64,000 bases of DNA from Deltaproteobacteria bacterium (GCA_020444165.1 JAHLLK010000002.1:1-64000); one strand, 5' to 3'; shown: positions 40,886 through 50,147, counted from the first letter of the stretch. The notes: generated by a model not told the origin, from the sequence alone. A program made the numbers and translations.

Positions 40886-42223
40886 TTAGGCGGTTTGGCG
40901 CTTTTTGGCGTTCTTCTCCAGGGCGTCGGCCAAGTCGTCCTCCTCGATGGCCTGATCGGTGTAGCCGTGGCGGCGGAGCACCTCGGCCAGGCTGCGCCGC
41001 ACCTCGGGGTTCCGGGGGGCCAGCTTCACCGCTTGCCGGGCCTCGCCCACCGCGTCCAGCACCTCGCCGGTCTCGGAGTAAACCAGGGCCAGCTCCATGT
41101 GCAGCTTGGGGCTCATGGGGTTCTTTTGGTTGGCCCGCTGCAAATTGGCCCGCGCCTCGGCCAGCAAACCCTCGTGGCGCTTCACGACTCCCAGGCACAT
41201 CAGCGCCCGCCAGTCCCCGGGGTTGTTCTGGTGCAGCTCGTCGGCCCGGCCCTTGGCCAATTCCAGATGCCCCATTTCCAGCAGCACCTCGATCATGATG
41301 AACTCGGCTTCCAGGGGATCGGGGTTCCTCTGGGCGCCTTCCAGGGTGGTGGCCACGGCCCGGTGGTACTCGGCCTGGGTGTTGTTGTTATCCATGAAAT
41401 AGGCTTCCGACAACATGCGGTGGGCCTCGGCGTAGACTGGGGACAGGGTCACCGCGTGGGTCAGGGCCTTGATCGCCTCGCGGTAGTTGTTCTCCTCCCG
41501 AAGGAGCTGGGCCCGCATCACGTGCAGCTCCGCCTTGTCGGCCCGGCCCTGGGAGATACATTTTTCCAAGAGTTGCAAGGCCATGCGGTTATAGCCCACC
41601 GCGATGAACTGCCGCACCGCCTGGGCCACCGAGTCGGGGTCGTTGGGGTTGGACTGCAGATTCTTGAGCGCCTCGGCCAGGGCCCCGGTGCGCATGGCTT
41701 CCGACTGCTTGCCCGCCAACCGAAGGCAGTGGGTCAACAGCTCGTACATGCCCACGTCCATGGGCTCCTGCCGCAACGCTTCCCGCAATGCCTCGGAAGC
41801 CTTGGTGAAGTTGCGGTTCTTGCTGAAGGCCTTGGCCGCCATCTTGAGGGTCTCCAGATCCTTGGGGGCCTGCTTCAAGGCGTGCGCCGCATGGGCCGCA
41901 GCCCAGCCGTACAGGCCCTTCTCCACCAGGCCGGCCACCAGTTGCAGTCGGGAGACGAGGTCGCTGGGGTCTTTGTGCAGGCGGGTGAGGGCATCGCCGA
42001 TGGTCAGGTCCCGCGCAGCCTCCACCCGGAGGCCCATGGCCTGATAGGTACGGCTCATACCGTAAAAACCGTCGGGTTTTTCAGGCCAGGCGCGCACCAT
42101 GGCCCGGTAAAATTCCAAGGCCTGGGCGAACCGCCGTTTTTTCAGGAGCATGTCTCCTTCCAAACGGATGGCCTTGAACTTGGACCCGGTGAGCACCGTC
42201 CACACCCACAGCCGGAGGCTCAT
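40886..42223 (-). CDS. TPR repeat protein
   Basis: 445 residues, almost wholly tetratricopeptide-type helical pairs (LLKKRRFAQALEFYRAMVRA, AFSKNRNFTKASEALREAL, LLREENNYREAIKALTHAV, LLAEARANLQRANQKNP). No enzyme motif was found. The N-terminus has a short hydrophobic stretch (LRLWVWTVLTGS) too weak for a confident membrane anchor, and a Lys-rich tail ends the protein. Probably a protein-interaction scaffold. ATG 42223 is preceded by GGGGAAA. It is bordered on both sides by repeat DNA. Partner unknown. Confidence 0.85.
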   Translation of the reverse strand: MSLRLWVWTVLTGSKFKAIRLEGDMLLKKRRFAQALEFYRAMVRAWPEKPDGFYGMSRTYQAMGLRVEAARDLTIGDALTRLHKDPSDLVSRLQLVAGLVEKGLYGWAAAHAAHALKQAPKDLETLKMAAKAFSKNRNFTKASEALREALRQEPMDVGMYELLTHCLRLAGKQSEAMRTGALAEALKNLQSNPNDPDSVAQAVRQFIAVGYNRMALQLLEKCISQGRADKAELHVMRAQLLREENNYREAIKALTHAVTLSPVYAEAHRMLSEAYFMDNNNTQAEYHRAVATTLEGAQRNPDPLEAEFIMIEVLLEMGHLELAKGRADELHQNNPGDWRALMCLGVVKRHEGLLAEARANLQRANQKNPMSPKLHMELALVYSETGEVLDAVGEARQAVKLAPRNPEVRRSLAEVLRRHGYTDQAIEEDDLADALEKNAKKRQTA

Positions 42224-42539
42224 AGGAATTTCCCCGCCTTGAGGGTGCCGCGAAATTCCTCCTGAATTCCACGGCCTAACTCCGGCCGCGCTGCTGCCCG
42301 GCCGGGATCGCTTGTCGTTCGCTCAGGCGCACTCGGAAACTGGCGGACCGTCCCTGGACCGCCTGGGAGTGTGGCTGTCGGTTGCCGCTGCCCTCGGGGG
42401 ATGGCCCCGCGCCGGGGCGGGGGAGGGAGATCCTCCTCTCTCCAATACCAAATCCCGGAAGGCATGATTTCCTTTAGCACAAACGCACCCACCTAGGCAA
42501 TCGCCGCGTCAGCGGCGTCGGCCCCATGCTGGGGCTCCC
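42224..42539. other. Intergenic region upstream of the TPR gene
   Basis: Unique GC-rich sequence with no gene. It should contain the TPR promoter, but no pair of -35/-10 elements with 16-18 bp spacing was convincing. Confidence 0.4.
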
Positions 42540-42850
42540 ATATCGTGTCGGGGAAGGTCGGTTTTCAGACCAGACCTCTCGCGCTCCCGACGGGAGGCCC
42601 CATGCCGCGGCTCCCACCGCGTGTCGGCCGCGTCGCCGCGGCTGGCGATGCGTGTCGGCCGCGTCGCCGCGGCTGGCGATGCGTGTCGGGCGGGGTCGGT
42701 TTTCAGACCAGACCTCGCGCGCTCCCGACGCGAGGCCCCATTCTGGGGCTCCCACCGCGTGTCTGCCGCGTGCCGCGGCTGGCGTCGCAAGTCGGGCCAG
42801 GCCCCCTCCGCACCAATCTAGCAGGCTCCCGAAGGGAGGCCGGCCGCCTG
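42540..42850. repeat. GC-rich dispersed repeat, cluster 3
   Basis: Alternating units containing ggtttttcagaccagacctc-like text, gctcccgacg.gaggcccc and gtgtcggccgcgtcgccgcg (tandem at about 42630 and 42654). Reads mainly as the reverse orientation of cluster 2. Confidence 0.75.
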
Positions 42851-42887
42851 CTATCCATCTCAGAGCCGGGCCGGAAACCCGGCGGCC

Positions 42888-42916
42888 TTGCCAGCGGCCC
42901 GCCCGCAGCATAAAAT
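42888..42916 (+). promoter_or_regulatory. ispDF promoter
   Basis: TTGCCA (42888-42893) and TAAAAT (42911-42916) are exactly 17 bp apart, 38 nt ahead of ATG 42954. Confidence 0.6.
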
Positions 42917-42953
42917 CAGGGAGCCGGCCGTGCCGGCGGAATTTGGAGGCAGC

Positions 42954-44141
42954 ATGCACGAGGCCTGGGCCGTGGTGCCCGCCGCCGGCCGTGGACAGCG
43001 CATGGGGGCCGGCCGCCCCAAACAGTTTCTCGACCTGGGCGGGGTGCCGGTCCTGACCCGCACCCTGGCCGCCCTGGAGGCCGTCCCGGACCTCACCGGC
43101 GTGGTCCTGGTGACCCCGCCGGGCCAGGAGGACGCCACCCTGGCCGCCTGCGTGGAGCCCTTTGGCCTGGCCAAGGTGCAGGGAGCCGTGGCCGGGGGCG
43201 CCGAGCGCCAGGACTCCGTGGCCGCCGGCACCGCGCTTGTGCGGGAAGCCGGGGTGCCCTACGTGGTGGTGCACGACGGCGCCCGGCCCCTGGCCGCCCC
43301 GGAGCTGTTCACCCGGGTCCTGGCCGCCGCCCGCCGCACTGGCGCGGCCCTGGCCGCCATGCCCGTGGCCGACACCGTGAAGCAGGCCGGCCCCGGCGAG
43401 CTGGTGGCCGGAACCCTGGACCGCCGGGGACTCTGGCTGGCCCAGACCCCCCAGGCCTTTCGCACCGAAATCCTGGCCGCGGCCCAGGCCCGCGCCCGGG
43501 CGGCCGGGTTTCTGGCCACCGACGAAGCCGGCCTGGCCTCCTGGGCCGGCCATCCCGTGGAGCTGGTTATGGGCAGTCCCCGCAACCTGAAGCTGACCAC
43601 CCCGGACGACCTGGACCTGGCCCGGGCCCTGTTGCCCCCGGCCCCGGCCGCCGTGCCCCGGGTGGGCCAGGGCTTCGACGCCCACCGCCTGGCGCCCGGC
43701 CGCCGCCTGGTGCTGGCCGGGGTGGAGATCGCCCATGCCCGGGGGCTGTTGGGCCACTCCGATGCCGACGTGCTCGCCCACGCGGTCATGGACGCCCTGT
43801 TGGCCGCCGCCGGGCTGGGCGACATCGGGGGCCATTTCCCGGACAGCGACCCCCAGTGGGCCGGGGCCGACAGCCTGGAGCTTTTGACCCGGGTGGTCGG
43901 CCTTTTAGCTGTGGAGGGGTGGCGGCCGGCCCAGGTGAGCGTTACCCTCATGGCCCAGCGCCCCAAGGTGGCCCCCCACGTGCCGGCCATGCGGGCCAAT
44001 CTGGCCCGGGCCCTGGGCCTGGCCGAGGGCCAAATCAACCTGGCCGCCACCACTACCGAGCATCTGGGCTTCGTGGGCCGGGAGGAGGGCATGGCCGCCT
44101 CGGCCCTGGCCGTGATTCTCCCCCTGACCCCGGAGGCTTAG
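42954..44141 (+). CDS. ispDF: Bifunctional IspD/IspF isoprenoid enzyme
   Basis: 395 residues joining two MEP-pathway steps: MEP cytidylyltransferase (IspD, ~1-225) and ME-cPP synthase (IspF, ~230-395). IspD: VVPAAGRGQRMGAGRPKQF, VVVHDGARPL, and a TPQAFR loop. IspF: GQGFDAHRL and GHSDADVLAHAVMDALL with the zinc ligands, DIGGHFPDSDPQW, and ATTTEHLGFVGREEG. The substrate-linking enzyme IspE is not here. ATG 42954 has TTTGGAGG five bases upstream and a promoter at 42888-42916. Both halves keep their catalytic motifs and typical length. Cytoplasmic, essential in organisms relying on the MEP route. Confidence 0.96.
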   Translation: MHEAWAVVPAAGRGQRMGAGRPKQFLDLGGVPVLTRTLAALEAVPDLTGVVLVTPPGQEDATLAACVEPFGLAKVQGAVAGGAERQDSVAAGTALVREAGVPYVVVHDGARPLAAPELFTRVLAAARRTGAALAAMPVADTVKQAGPGELVAGTLDRRGLWLAQTPQAFRTEILAAAQARARAAGFLATDEAGLASWAGHPVELVMGSPRNLKLTTPDDLDLARALLPPAPAAVPRVGQGFDAHRLAPGRRLVLAGVEIAHARGLLGHSDADVLAHAVMDALLAAAGLGDIGGHFPDSDPQWAGADSLELLTRVVGLLAVEGWRPAQVSVTLMAQRPKVAPHVPAMRANLARALGLAEGQINLAATTTEHLGFVGREEGMAASALAVILPLTPEA

Positions 44142-44159
44142 GAGTGCGTCGGAGAATGC

Positions 44160-44215
44160 CCTCCCGAGGGTCCCCAAACAAGCTGGAAGCTTGTTTGGCA
44201 TGGATCCACGGCCTG
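44160..44215. repeat. Hairpin repeat after ispDF
   Basis: ccaaacaagct/agcttgtttgg with surrounding ggtccc and catggatccacgg, homologous in layout to 39380-39425. May end ispDF transcription. Confidence 0.45.
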
Positions 44216-44271
44216 CCCAGGCGCCCAGGAGACTATCGGAGCGATTTCCCCGCCAGCTTCCTAGCTAAAAC

Positions 44272-44360
44272 TATGAAGTCTTTTGGGGGAAGGGGAGTGT
44301 GGGGGGAAGGACCCTTTTTTTCAAAAAAGGGTCCTTCCCCCCACATTCCCAATTCTCCGA
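44272..44360. repeat. Long-stem palindrome family, copy B
   Basis: A 22-bp stem (44299-44344) with flanks tatgaagtcttttggggga and ttctccgaaag. Unlike the other copies it does not abut a stop codon on the expected side; the nearest upstream stop is ispDF, 130 nt away. Confidence 0.75.
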
Positions 44361-44386
44361 AAGCCCCCCAGGGGCCGCAATAAGTG

Positions 44387-44415
44387 TTTACCCGCCGGGT
44401 TTTTGGCGTTAGCCT
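44387..44415 (+). promoter_or_regulatory. cysS promoter
   Basis: TTTACC (44387-44392) and TAGCCT (44410-44415) are 17 bp apart, ~60 nt before ATG 44473. Confidence 0.45.
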
Positions 44416-44472
44416 CTGACCAGCGGCCCCGTCGTCGCTGGTGCCGGCGTTACGTATCCCCCGGAGTAGCTC

Positions 44473-45930
44473 ATGCCCTTAGTGCTGTACAATACCCAGT
44501 CCCGCCGAAAGGAAACCTTCGAACCCCTGGAGGCGGGCCGGGTGCGGATGTATGTCTGCGGGGTCACGGTGTACGACGACCCCCACGTGGGCCATGCCCG
44601 CTGCTATGTGGCTTTTGACTGCGTTTGCCGGCACTTCTCGTCCAAGGGCTGGGCGGTCACCTATATCCGGAACTACACCGATATCGATGACAAGATCATC
44701 CGCCGGGCCGCCGAGTCCGGCGAGCCCTGGGACCAGTTGGCCGAGCGCAACATCCGCTCCTTCCGGGAGGACATGGCCAGCCTGGGCTGCCTGGCGCCCA
44801 CGGCCGAGCCCCGGGCCACCGAGCACATCCCGGAGATGACCGCCATCATCCAGCGGCTGCTGGACCAGGGCCACGCCTATCAGGTGGAAGGCGGCGACGT
44901 GTTGTTCGCGGTGGAGACCTTCCCGGCCTATGGCCGGCTCTCGGGCCGCAACCTGGAAGACCTGCAAGCCGGCGCCCGCATCGAAGTGGACAGCCGCAAG
45001 CGTAACCCCATGGACTTTGTGCTGTGGAAGGCGGCCAAGCCCGGCGAGCCCTCCTGGGAAAGCCCCTTTGGCGCCGGACGTCCCGGCTGGCACATCGAGT
45101 GCTCGGCCATGAGCGAAAAGTACCTGGGCCAGACCTTTGACCTGCACGGCGGCGGCGAGGACCTGGTCTTCCCCCACCACGAAAACGAGATGGCCCAGAG
45201 CGAGGCGGCCAACGGCCGGCCCTTTGCCCGCTACTGGATGCACAACGGCTTCGTGCGCATCAACCAGGAGAAGATGTCCAAGAGCCTGGGCAACTTCTTC
45301 ACCATCAAGGATGTGCTGAAGGAAGTGAAGCCCGAGGTGCTGCGCTTCTTCCTCCTGGGCAAGCACTACCGTTCGCCCCTGGACTTCTCCGACCAGGGCC
45401 TGGTCGAGGCGGCCCAGGCCCTGGAGCGGCTGTACAACGCCCTCCTCACCGCCTTTCAGGAGATTCCCGAGGGGGCCTCCGCCTCCATCACCAAGGCCGC
45501 CGACCAGGAGATCCTGGCCGAGATCGACCAGGCCGGCGAGGAGTTCGAGGCGGGCATGGATGACGACTTCAACACTCCCCGGGCCCTGGCCGCCCTGTTC
45601 AGCCTGGCGCGGAACATCAACCGCCTGACCCTGGAAGCGCCGCGGCCGGAGCGGGACGCCCTGATCCTCTTGGCCGCCTCGCGCCTGAAGCACCTGGGCG
45701 GCCGGCTGGGGCTGTTGGGTCAGGACCCCCAGGAATTCCTGCAAAGCTCCGCCGCGGGCGCCGGCCAGGGTCCCGACCCGGCGCTCATCGAGGAACTCAT
45801 CGCCCAGCGGGCCGAAGCCCGCAAGACCAAGGACTGGGCCCGGGCCGACGCCCTCCGGGACCAGCTCACGGAGCTGGGCGTGGTGCTGGAAGACGGCGCC
45901 GGCGGCACCCGCTGGCGGCTCAACAACTGA
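44473..45930 (+). CDS. cysS: Cysteinyl-tRNA synthetase
   Basis: 485 residues, class I synthetase charging tRNA-Cys with cysteine. The zinc-site Cys lies in MYVCGVTVYD, the HIGH motif reads HVGHAR, WHIECSAMS supplies a second zinc ligand, and GGGEDLVFPHHENEMAQSEA follows. The KMSKS loop is KMSKSLGNFF. The helical anticodon domain and a final RWRLNN tail are normal. ATG 44473 has GGAG six bases upstream and its own promoter. No frameshift or fusion. The following quinone-reductase-like gene starts 27 nt after the stop and may share the transcript. Confidence 0.97.
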   Translation: MPLVLYNTQSRRKETFEPLEAGRVRMYVCGVTVYDDPHVGHARCYVAFDCVCRHFSSKGWAVTYIRNYTDIDDKIIRRAAESGEPWDQLAERNIRSFREDMASLGCLAPTAEPRATEHIPEMTAIIQRLLDQGHAYQVEGGDVLFAVETFPAYGRLSGRNLEDLQAGARIEVDSRKRNPMDFVLWKAAKPGEPSWESPFGAGRPGWHIECSAMSEKYLGQTFDLHGGGEDLVFPHHENEMAQSEAANGRPFARYWMHNGFVRINQEKMSKSLGNFFTIKDVLKEVKPEVLRFFLLGKHYRSPLDFSDQGLVEAAQALERLYNALLTAFQEIPEGASASITKAADQEILAEIDQAGEEFEAGMDDDFNTPRALAALFSLARNINRLTLEAPRPERDALILLAASRLKHLGGRLGLLGQDPQEFLQSSAAGAGQGPDPALIEELIAQRAEARKTKDWARADALRDQLTELGVVLEDGAGGTRWRLNN

Positions 45931-45957
45931 TATCAGGCTCTCTGAGGAACTAAAGGC

Positions 45958-46554
45958 ATGACCCCCACGGTGCAAGTCATCCTGGCCCATCCCCGGCCGG
46001 GCTCCTTCAACCACGCCATCGCCGGGGCGGTCATGGAGACCCTGGCCGAGCTGGGCCGGCCGGCTGTGCTGCACGACCTTTACCAGGAGGGCTTCGACCC
46101 CCTCTTGCCTGCCGCCGAGATTCCCCAGGACGGGCCGCTGCCGCCCTGGCTGGCCGCCCACACGGCCGAGGTGACCGCGGCGCCGGCCCTGGTGATGGTC
46201 CACCCCAATTGGTGGGGCATGCCCCCGGCCATCCTGAAGGGCTGGGTGGACCGGGTGCTCCGGGCCGGCGCGGCCTACGAGTTCCTGGAAGGCGATATGG
46301 GCGAGGGGGTCCCCCGGGGGTTGTTGGCCGCCCACACGGCCCTGGTGTTCAACACCTCCAACACCCCGGCCGACCGCGAGTTGGCGATCTTTGGCGACCC
46401 TCTGGAAACCATCTGGAAAAACTGCATCTTCGGCCTGTGCGGCCAGGTGCGCTTTGGCCGCCGCACCTTTGGCATGATCTGCACCAGCACCTCGGCCCAG
46501 CGCCGGGGATGGCTGGCCGAGGCCCGACAGGTGGTGCGGGAGTACCTGGGCTGA
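45958..46554 (+). CDS. Flavodoxin-fold NAD(P)H dehydrogenase (quinone) family protein
   Basis: 198 residues. Matches the KefF/MdaB/NQO-like group: VILAHPRPGSFNHAIAGAV flavin phosphate loop, LHDLYQEGFDP, VHPNWWGMPPAILKGWVDRVL flavin-ring loop, and LVFNTSNTP. These enzymes reduce quinones or related electrophiles by two electrons with FMN or FAD. No signal peptide. ATG 45958 follows GAGGAACTAAAGGC. Probably co-transcribed with cysS. Confidence 0.88.
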   Translation: MTPTVQVILAHPRPGSFNHAIAGAVMETLAELGRPAVLHDLYQEGFDPLLPAAEIPQDGPLPPWLAAHTAEVTAAPALVMVHPNWWGMPPAILKGWVDRVLRAGAAYEFLEGDMGEGVPRGLLAAHTALVFNTSNTPADRELAIFGDPLETIWKNCIFGLCGQVRFGRRTFGMICTSTSAQRRGWLAEARQVVREYLG

Positions 46555-46770
46555 GCCACCACCGGCCCCGCGCCCCTTTTCCCGGCCCGGATTGGGATTT
46601 TTCCCCGGGCTCTTGGCCGCTAATGCCCGGTCACCCTGGGCCTTTTGGCCTCCGGGCGGCCCTGGGGCCGGCCCCGGGGGCAAAAATCCGCCGGCCGGTC
46701 CTCCGGGCCTTGGGGTTCTGTGGTAGACTTTCTGGGCCGTGTCTCGTCCACCACGGGAGCATCTGACAAC

Positions 46771-47046
46771 ATGTTTGGCAAAAAACCCCCTGCCCGCGGC
46801 TCCCACGCAAACTCCCCCACCGTCTTGGCCAGTGGCTCCTTTATCAAAGGGGACTTGGTCTGCCAGGGGGAGTTGGTCTTGGAAGGCGGGGTGGAAGGGC
46901 AGGTGGTGGGCGACAAGGTGTTAGTAAAATCCACCGGTTGGGTTAATGGGCAGCTTGTCTGCCGCTCGATACGCATAGAGCAGGGGGGGATCATCAACGG
47001 TCCGGTGCGCGTGGCCGAACTGGCCGAAACAGAGGGTCAGCCCTGA
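46771..47046 (+). CDS. Bactofilin
   Basis: 91 residues. A small polymer-forming cytoskeletal protein built from a right-handed beta-helix. SPTVLASGSFIKGDLVCQGE, LEGGVEGQVVGDKVLVKSTGWVNG and RIEQGGIINGPV are the typical repeating Gly-rich turns. Bactofilins assemble filaments without nucleotide and often position cell-wall or polarity factors. Short Pro/Gly ends flank the core, as usual. ATG 46771; the GGGAG at 46755 is a little far. No peptidase or cell-wall gene is adjacent. Confidence 0.9.
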   Translation: MFGKKPPARGSHANSPTVLASGSFIKGDLVCQGELVLEGGVEGQVVGDKVLVKSTGWVNGQLVCRSIRIEQGGIINGPVRVAELAETEGQP

Positions 47047-47315
47047 CGGCCGGGGCGGAAACGTCTCCGTCTCCGCCGCTTTCGCGCCGCCTTGTCCGTT
47101 ATTCCTTCCCTCCGCCGTCCTCCCGCGCCCGGGGCCAGGTCACGGCCGGCGCCCCAGGGGAGCCTTTTCCCCGCCTCCCGGCCCATCGCCCAGCCCCCCG
47201 CGCGCGCCCGGCGCCATCCTGCCCCAGATGGCTGCCGGCACTGGAGACCGACCCTCCAGGGGAGTTGGTTTCTGGCCGGATCGCAGTAAGGGCCCTTCTG
47301 GCCCTTGACTGCCCC

Positions 47316-47381
47316 ATGTTGGCAAAATCGTAGTTTTGCCAACATCTTAACTTTGCAGAGATTTGCCAAGTCTCTGCAAAG
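47316..47381. repeat. Two perfect hairpins upstream of the HD-GYP gene
   Basis: atgttggcaaaa/ttttgccaacat (47316-47345) and ctttgcagaga/tctctgcaaag (47351-47381). The first resembles 39303-39336. They occupy the 404-bp gap 47047-47450, which holds no gene, and lie 70-135 nt before the HD-GYP start, so they may be leader structures. Confidence 0.5.
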
Positions 47382-47450
47382 GTGCGGGCCAGCCAGGGTC
47401 CGTCCCAGGCTGTTGGTCTACAGCCTGCCCGCTTGCAAGGGAGAATCTTC

Positions 47451-48452
47451 GTGACTGCCATCTTGAGGGCAAAATCCGAGGCCCAGGTCTCCGCCTCTCC
47501 CGCTAACGCCGGGCAGGGGCCGGCCGGCGGTGGGACCGCCCTGCGACCCGCCCGCCGCACCGAGCTCTGGTTCTACAAGATGACCCCCCTGTATGTCCCC
47601 GAAGCGGACGGCGGCTTCAAGTTGTTCAAGGAGGCCGGGGTCACCCTGGCCGAGATGAGCCTGACCAAGGAAGACAACGTCCCCGAAGCCTTTATCCAGG
47701 ACAGCGACCGCCCCATGGCCCTGAGGGAAATCCAGAAGGCCATGCTGGACGGTTACTTGCAAGAGACCATCCGCAAGGGGGACCAGGCCGAGATCAAGGA
47801 AGCCCTCACCGTGCTCCTGGACGAGGCCTTTCGGGAGCCCCGCCTGAAGCTCATCATGGGCTTTCAGCCCATCGTGGAAACCGTGGTGGAGGAGTACGCC
47901 AGCCACCCCAAGCTCCTGGCCGCCTTTGCCGCCCTGGCCACCCGTGGCCTCACCGTGGCCGCCCACTCGGTAAACGTCATGGCCCTGGTCATGGCCTTCT
48001 GTTTCCGGGCCGGCCTGGGCCAGGAGGAGACCTGCCGCTATTGCTTCGGAGCGCTCCTGCACGATCTGGGCTGGACCAAGCTGCCCCCGGAGTTGATGTG
48101 CACCGACCGGCGGCTGAACGAGGACGAGTTCAGCAGGGTGCGCCAGCACCCCCTGTTGGGGGTCAAGATGCTGGTGGGCGCCACCATTGCCGAGGACTCC
48201 CTCCTGGGCATTTTGCAGCACCATGAGCGCATGGACGGCTCCGGCTACCCCAAAGGCGTCACCCACCTGCACCCCCTGGGCAGCCTGTTGGGCCTGGTCG
48301 ACTCCTACGAGGTCCTCACCTGCGAGGAGCGGGTCTACCGCAAATCCCTGACCCCCCTGGCCACCCTGGAGCTTTTGAAGTCAGAGGTCCTGGCTGGGAA
48401 GTTCGAACGCAAGCAGTTCGAACGCTTCGCCTACAGCCTGGTGAAACCCTGA
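47451..48452 (+). CDS. HD-GYP domain protein
   Basis: 333 residues. The N-terminal ~150 residues are helical (TLAEMSLTKEDNVPEAF); the C-terminal ~180 form an HD-GYP phosphodiesterase domain, a family that degrades cyclic di-GMP. The core reads AHSVNVMAL, LLHDLGWTKLP, RQHPLLGVKML and HHERMDGSGYPKG. The conserved Lys after HD..G is Trp here (HDLGWT), so activity may be altered. GTG 47451 has AAGGGAGA at good spacing. It is a clear paralogue of 55283-56188. The TPR-methyltransferase gene follows after 20 nt. Confidence 0.9.
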   Translation: MTAILRAKSEAQVSASPANAGQGPAGGGTALRPARRTELWFYKMTPLYVPEADGGFKLFKEAGVTLAEMSLTKEDNVPEAFIQDSDRPMALREIQKAMLDGYLQETIRKGDQAEIKEALTVLLDEAFREPRLKLIMGFQPIVETVVEEYASHPKLLAAFAALATRGLTVAAHSVNVMALVMAFCFRAGLGQEETCRYCFGALLHDLGWTKLPPELMCTDRRLNEDEFSRVRQHPLLGVKMLVGATIAEDSLLGILQHHERMDGSGYPKGVTHLHPLGSLLGLVDSYEVLTCEERVYRKSLTPLATLELLKSEVLAGKFERKQFERFAYSLVKP

Positions 48453-48472
48453 GCCCCCGGCTAAGGCCCGGC

Positions 48473-49759
48473 ATGGTCACCCAGCCCCCCACTCCCGGTT
48501 CTCCCCCGCCCTCCGGCGCTCCCGCTCCGGCGGCGAACCCGGGCTCCCCCACGGCAGAGGAGCTGTTCCAGGAAGGCAACCGCCTGAACGGGCAGGGCGC
48601 CCCCGACCTGGCCGCCTCCTGCTACCGTCGGGCCCTGGCCCTGGCCCCCGGCTCGGTGAAGCTCCTCTACAACCTGGCCACCACCCTGGGCCGCCTGGGT
48701 GATCCCGCCGGCGCGGCCGACCTCTATCGCCAGGCCCTGGACCAGGCTCCGGACCTGGCCCCGGCCCACCACGGCCTGGGCGCCGCGCTCCGGGCCCTGG
48801 GCCGGCCCGCCGAAGCCGTGGCCAGCTTCCGCCGCGCCCTGGAGCTGGACCCCGGCTTCTCCCTGGCCCGCCGCGACCTGGGCGCCGCCTTCCGCCTCCT
48901 GGTGCCCCGCTGGCACTTCGCCATGCTGAACGACCAGGCCCGCAACCAGGCCTACCAAAACGCCCTGGCCCGGGCCGTCCAGCCCGGCATGCTCGTCCTC
49001 GATATTGGGGCCGGCAGCGGCCTCCTCTCGCTCTTGGCCATCGCCGCCGGCGCCGAAAAAGTCTACGCCTGCGAGATGTCCCCCCTCCTGGCCGCCAAAG
49101 CCCGGGAGATCGTGGCCGCCAACCACCTGAGCGAGCGCATCCAGATCATCCCCCAATCATCCCTGTCGCTCCAAATCGGCCGGGACCTGCCCCGCCCTGC
49201 CGACCTCCTGGTCACCGAGATCTTCGACGCCGGCCTCCTGGGTGAAGGGGTCATCCCCACCCTGAACCACGCCCGCCGCTGGCTCCTGGCCCCCCAGGCC
49301 CCGGTCCTGCCCCACGGCGCCACGGTCTACGCCGCCCTGGTGGAAAGCCCCCGCTTGGCCGGCCTCTCCCGCGCCCCGGCCGAAATCGCCGGCTTCAACC
49401 TGGAACCCTTCAATGAATTCGCCGACCCCGGCTACTTCCAAGCCGAGCTGGCCCGCCTGCCCCACCAACTCCTCTCCACCCCACGCCCCGTCTTCACCTA
49501 CGATTTCCAAAAACCCCTCCCCCCCGAGTCCACCCGCCGCCTCACCTTCCGCGCCGACCAAGCCGGCCGGGCCGACGCCGTGGCCTTCTGGTTCACCCTG
49601 CACCTCGACCCCCAGACCTCCCTCTCCACCGCCCCCGACCTCTATAGCCACTGGACCCAGGCCGTCCAACTCCTCTCCCCCGCCCCCACCCTCCCCGCCG
49701 GCGGCTCCCTCACCCTCACCGCCGAACAGGATCACCAGGGGCTGCGTTTTGTTTTTTGA
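48473..49759 (+). CDS. TPR + protein arginine methyltransferase (PRMT7/9-like)
   Basis: 428 residues. Residues ~28-145 are three TPR units (ELFQEGNRLNGQGAPDLAAS and following). The SAM-dependent domain has motif I VLDIGAGSGLLSLLA (~175), an acidic end of strand 2 in YACEMSP, and the double-E loop VTEIFDAGLLGEGVIPTLNHA (~247-265), which closely matches PRMT7/PRMT9 (TELFDTELIGEG-type). A THW-like SHWTQAVQLL occurs at ~393. TPR joined to a PRMT core is the layout of eukaryotic PRMT9; arginine methyltransferases are rare in bacteria. ATG 48473, 20 nt after the HD-GYP gene. Substrate unknown. Confidence 0.85.
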   Translation: MVTQPPTPGSPPPSGAPAPAANPGSPTAEELFQEGNRLNGQGAPDLAASCYRRALALAPGSVKLLYNLATTLGRLGDPAGAADLYRQALDQAPDLAPAHHGLGAALRALGRPAEAVASFRRALELDPGFSLARRDLGAAFRLLVPRWHFAMLNDQARNQAYQNALARAVQPGMLVLDIGAGSGLLSLLAIAAGAEKVYACEMSPLLAAKAREIVAANHLSERIQIIPQSSLSLQIGRDLPRPADLLVTEIFDAGLLGEGVIPTLNHARRWLLAPQAPVLPHGATVYAALVESPRLAGLSRAPAEIAGFNLEPFNEFADPGYFQAELARLPHQLLSTPRPVFTYDFQKPLPPESTRRLTFRADQAGRADAVAFWFTLHLDPQTSLSTAPDLYSHWTQAVQLLSPAPTLPAGGSLTLTAEQDHQGLRFVF

Positions 49760-49835
49760 GAAAGAGATGTGGGGGAAACCCTTTCCTTTTGAAGCCAAAA
49801 GGAAAGGGTTTCCCCCACACCCCCTTCCTAAAGGA
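49760..49835 (+). terminator. Long-stem palindrome abutting a stop codon (copy E, inverted)
   Basis: Starts immediately after the methyltransferase stop. A 22-bp perfect stem (49769-49818) with loop gaagcc. It is an inverted relative of copies A and C, oriented so that the same flank touches the upstream gene's stop. Confidence 0.65.
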
Positions 49836-49924
49836 AAAGCAATGGGTTGGGGCATAGGGTGGCGAGGGTTGACCGATGATTCAGCCGCTCTCGCCGTGTT
49901 GGGGGAGCCGTCTTGGTTGGTGTG

Positions 49925-50130
49925 ACTCCAAGCCAACTTCGGGAGCGCGCTGGATTGGGGCGGAGGTGAGCCTGACCCGACCCGCTACGCCAGCAGCGGC
50001 ACGCTGCCGCTGCCCGGGGCGGAGAGTTCAGGGGGCGAGCCTACTTCGGGAGCGCACGAGGTTGGGGCGGAGGTCTACCTCGCCCGACCCGCTACGCCAG
50101 CAGCGGCACGCTGCCCCGACACGTATTGGG
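49925..50130. repeat. GC-rich dispersed repeat, cluster 4
   Basis: Two units (about 49937 and 50040) with cgggagcgc, ggggcggaggt and cgacccgctacgccagcagc. It ends 18 nt from the tRNA-Leu 3' end. Confidence 0.75.
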
Positions 50131-50147
50131 CCCCCCAGCTTGGGGGG

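Noticed and set aside
44272..44360. Terminator of ispDF
   Set aside because: Copy B of the palindrome family is oriented the wrong way and sits 130 nt away, so it was listed as a repeat only.
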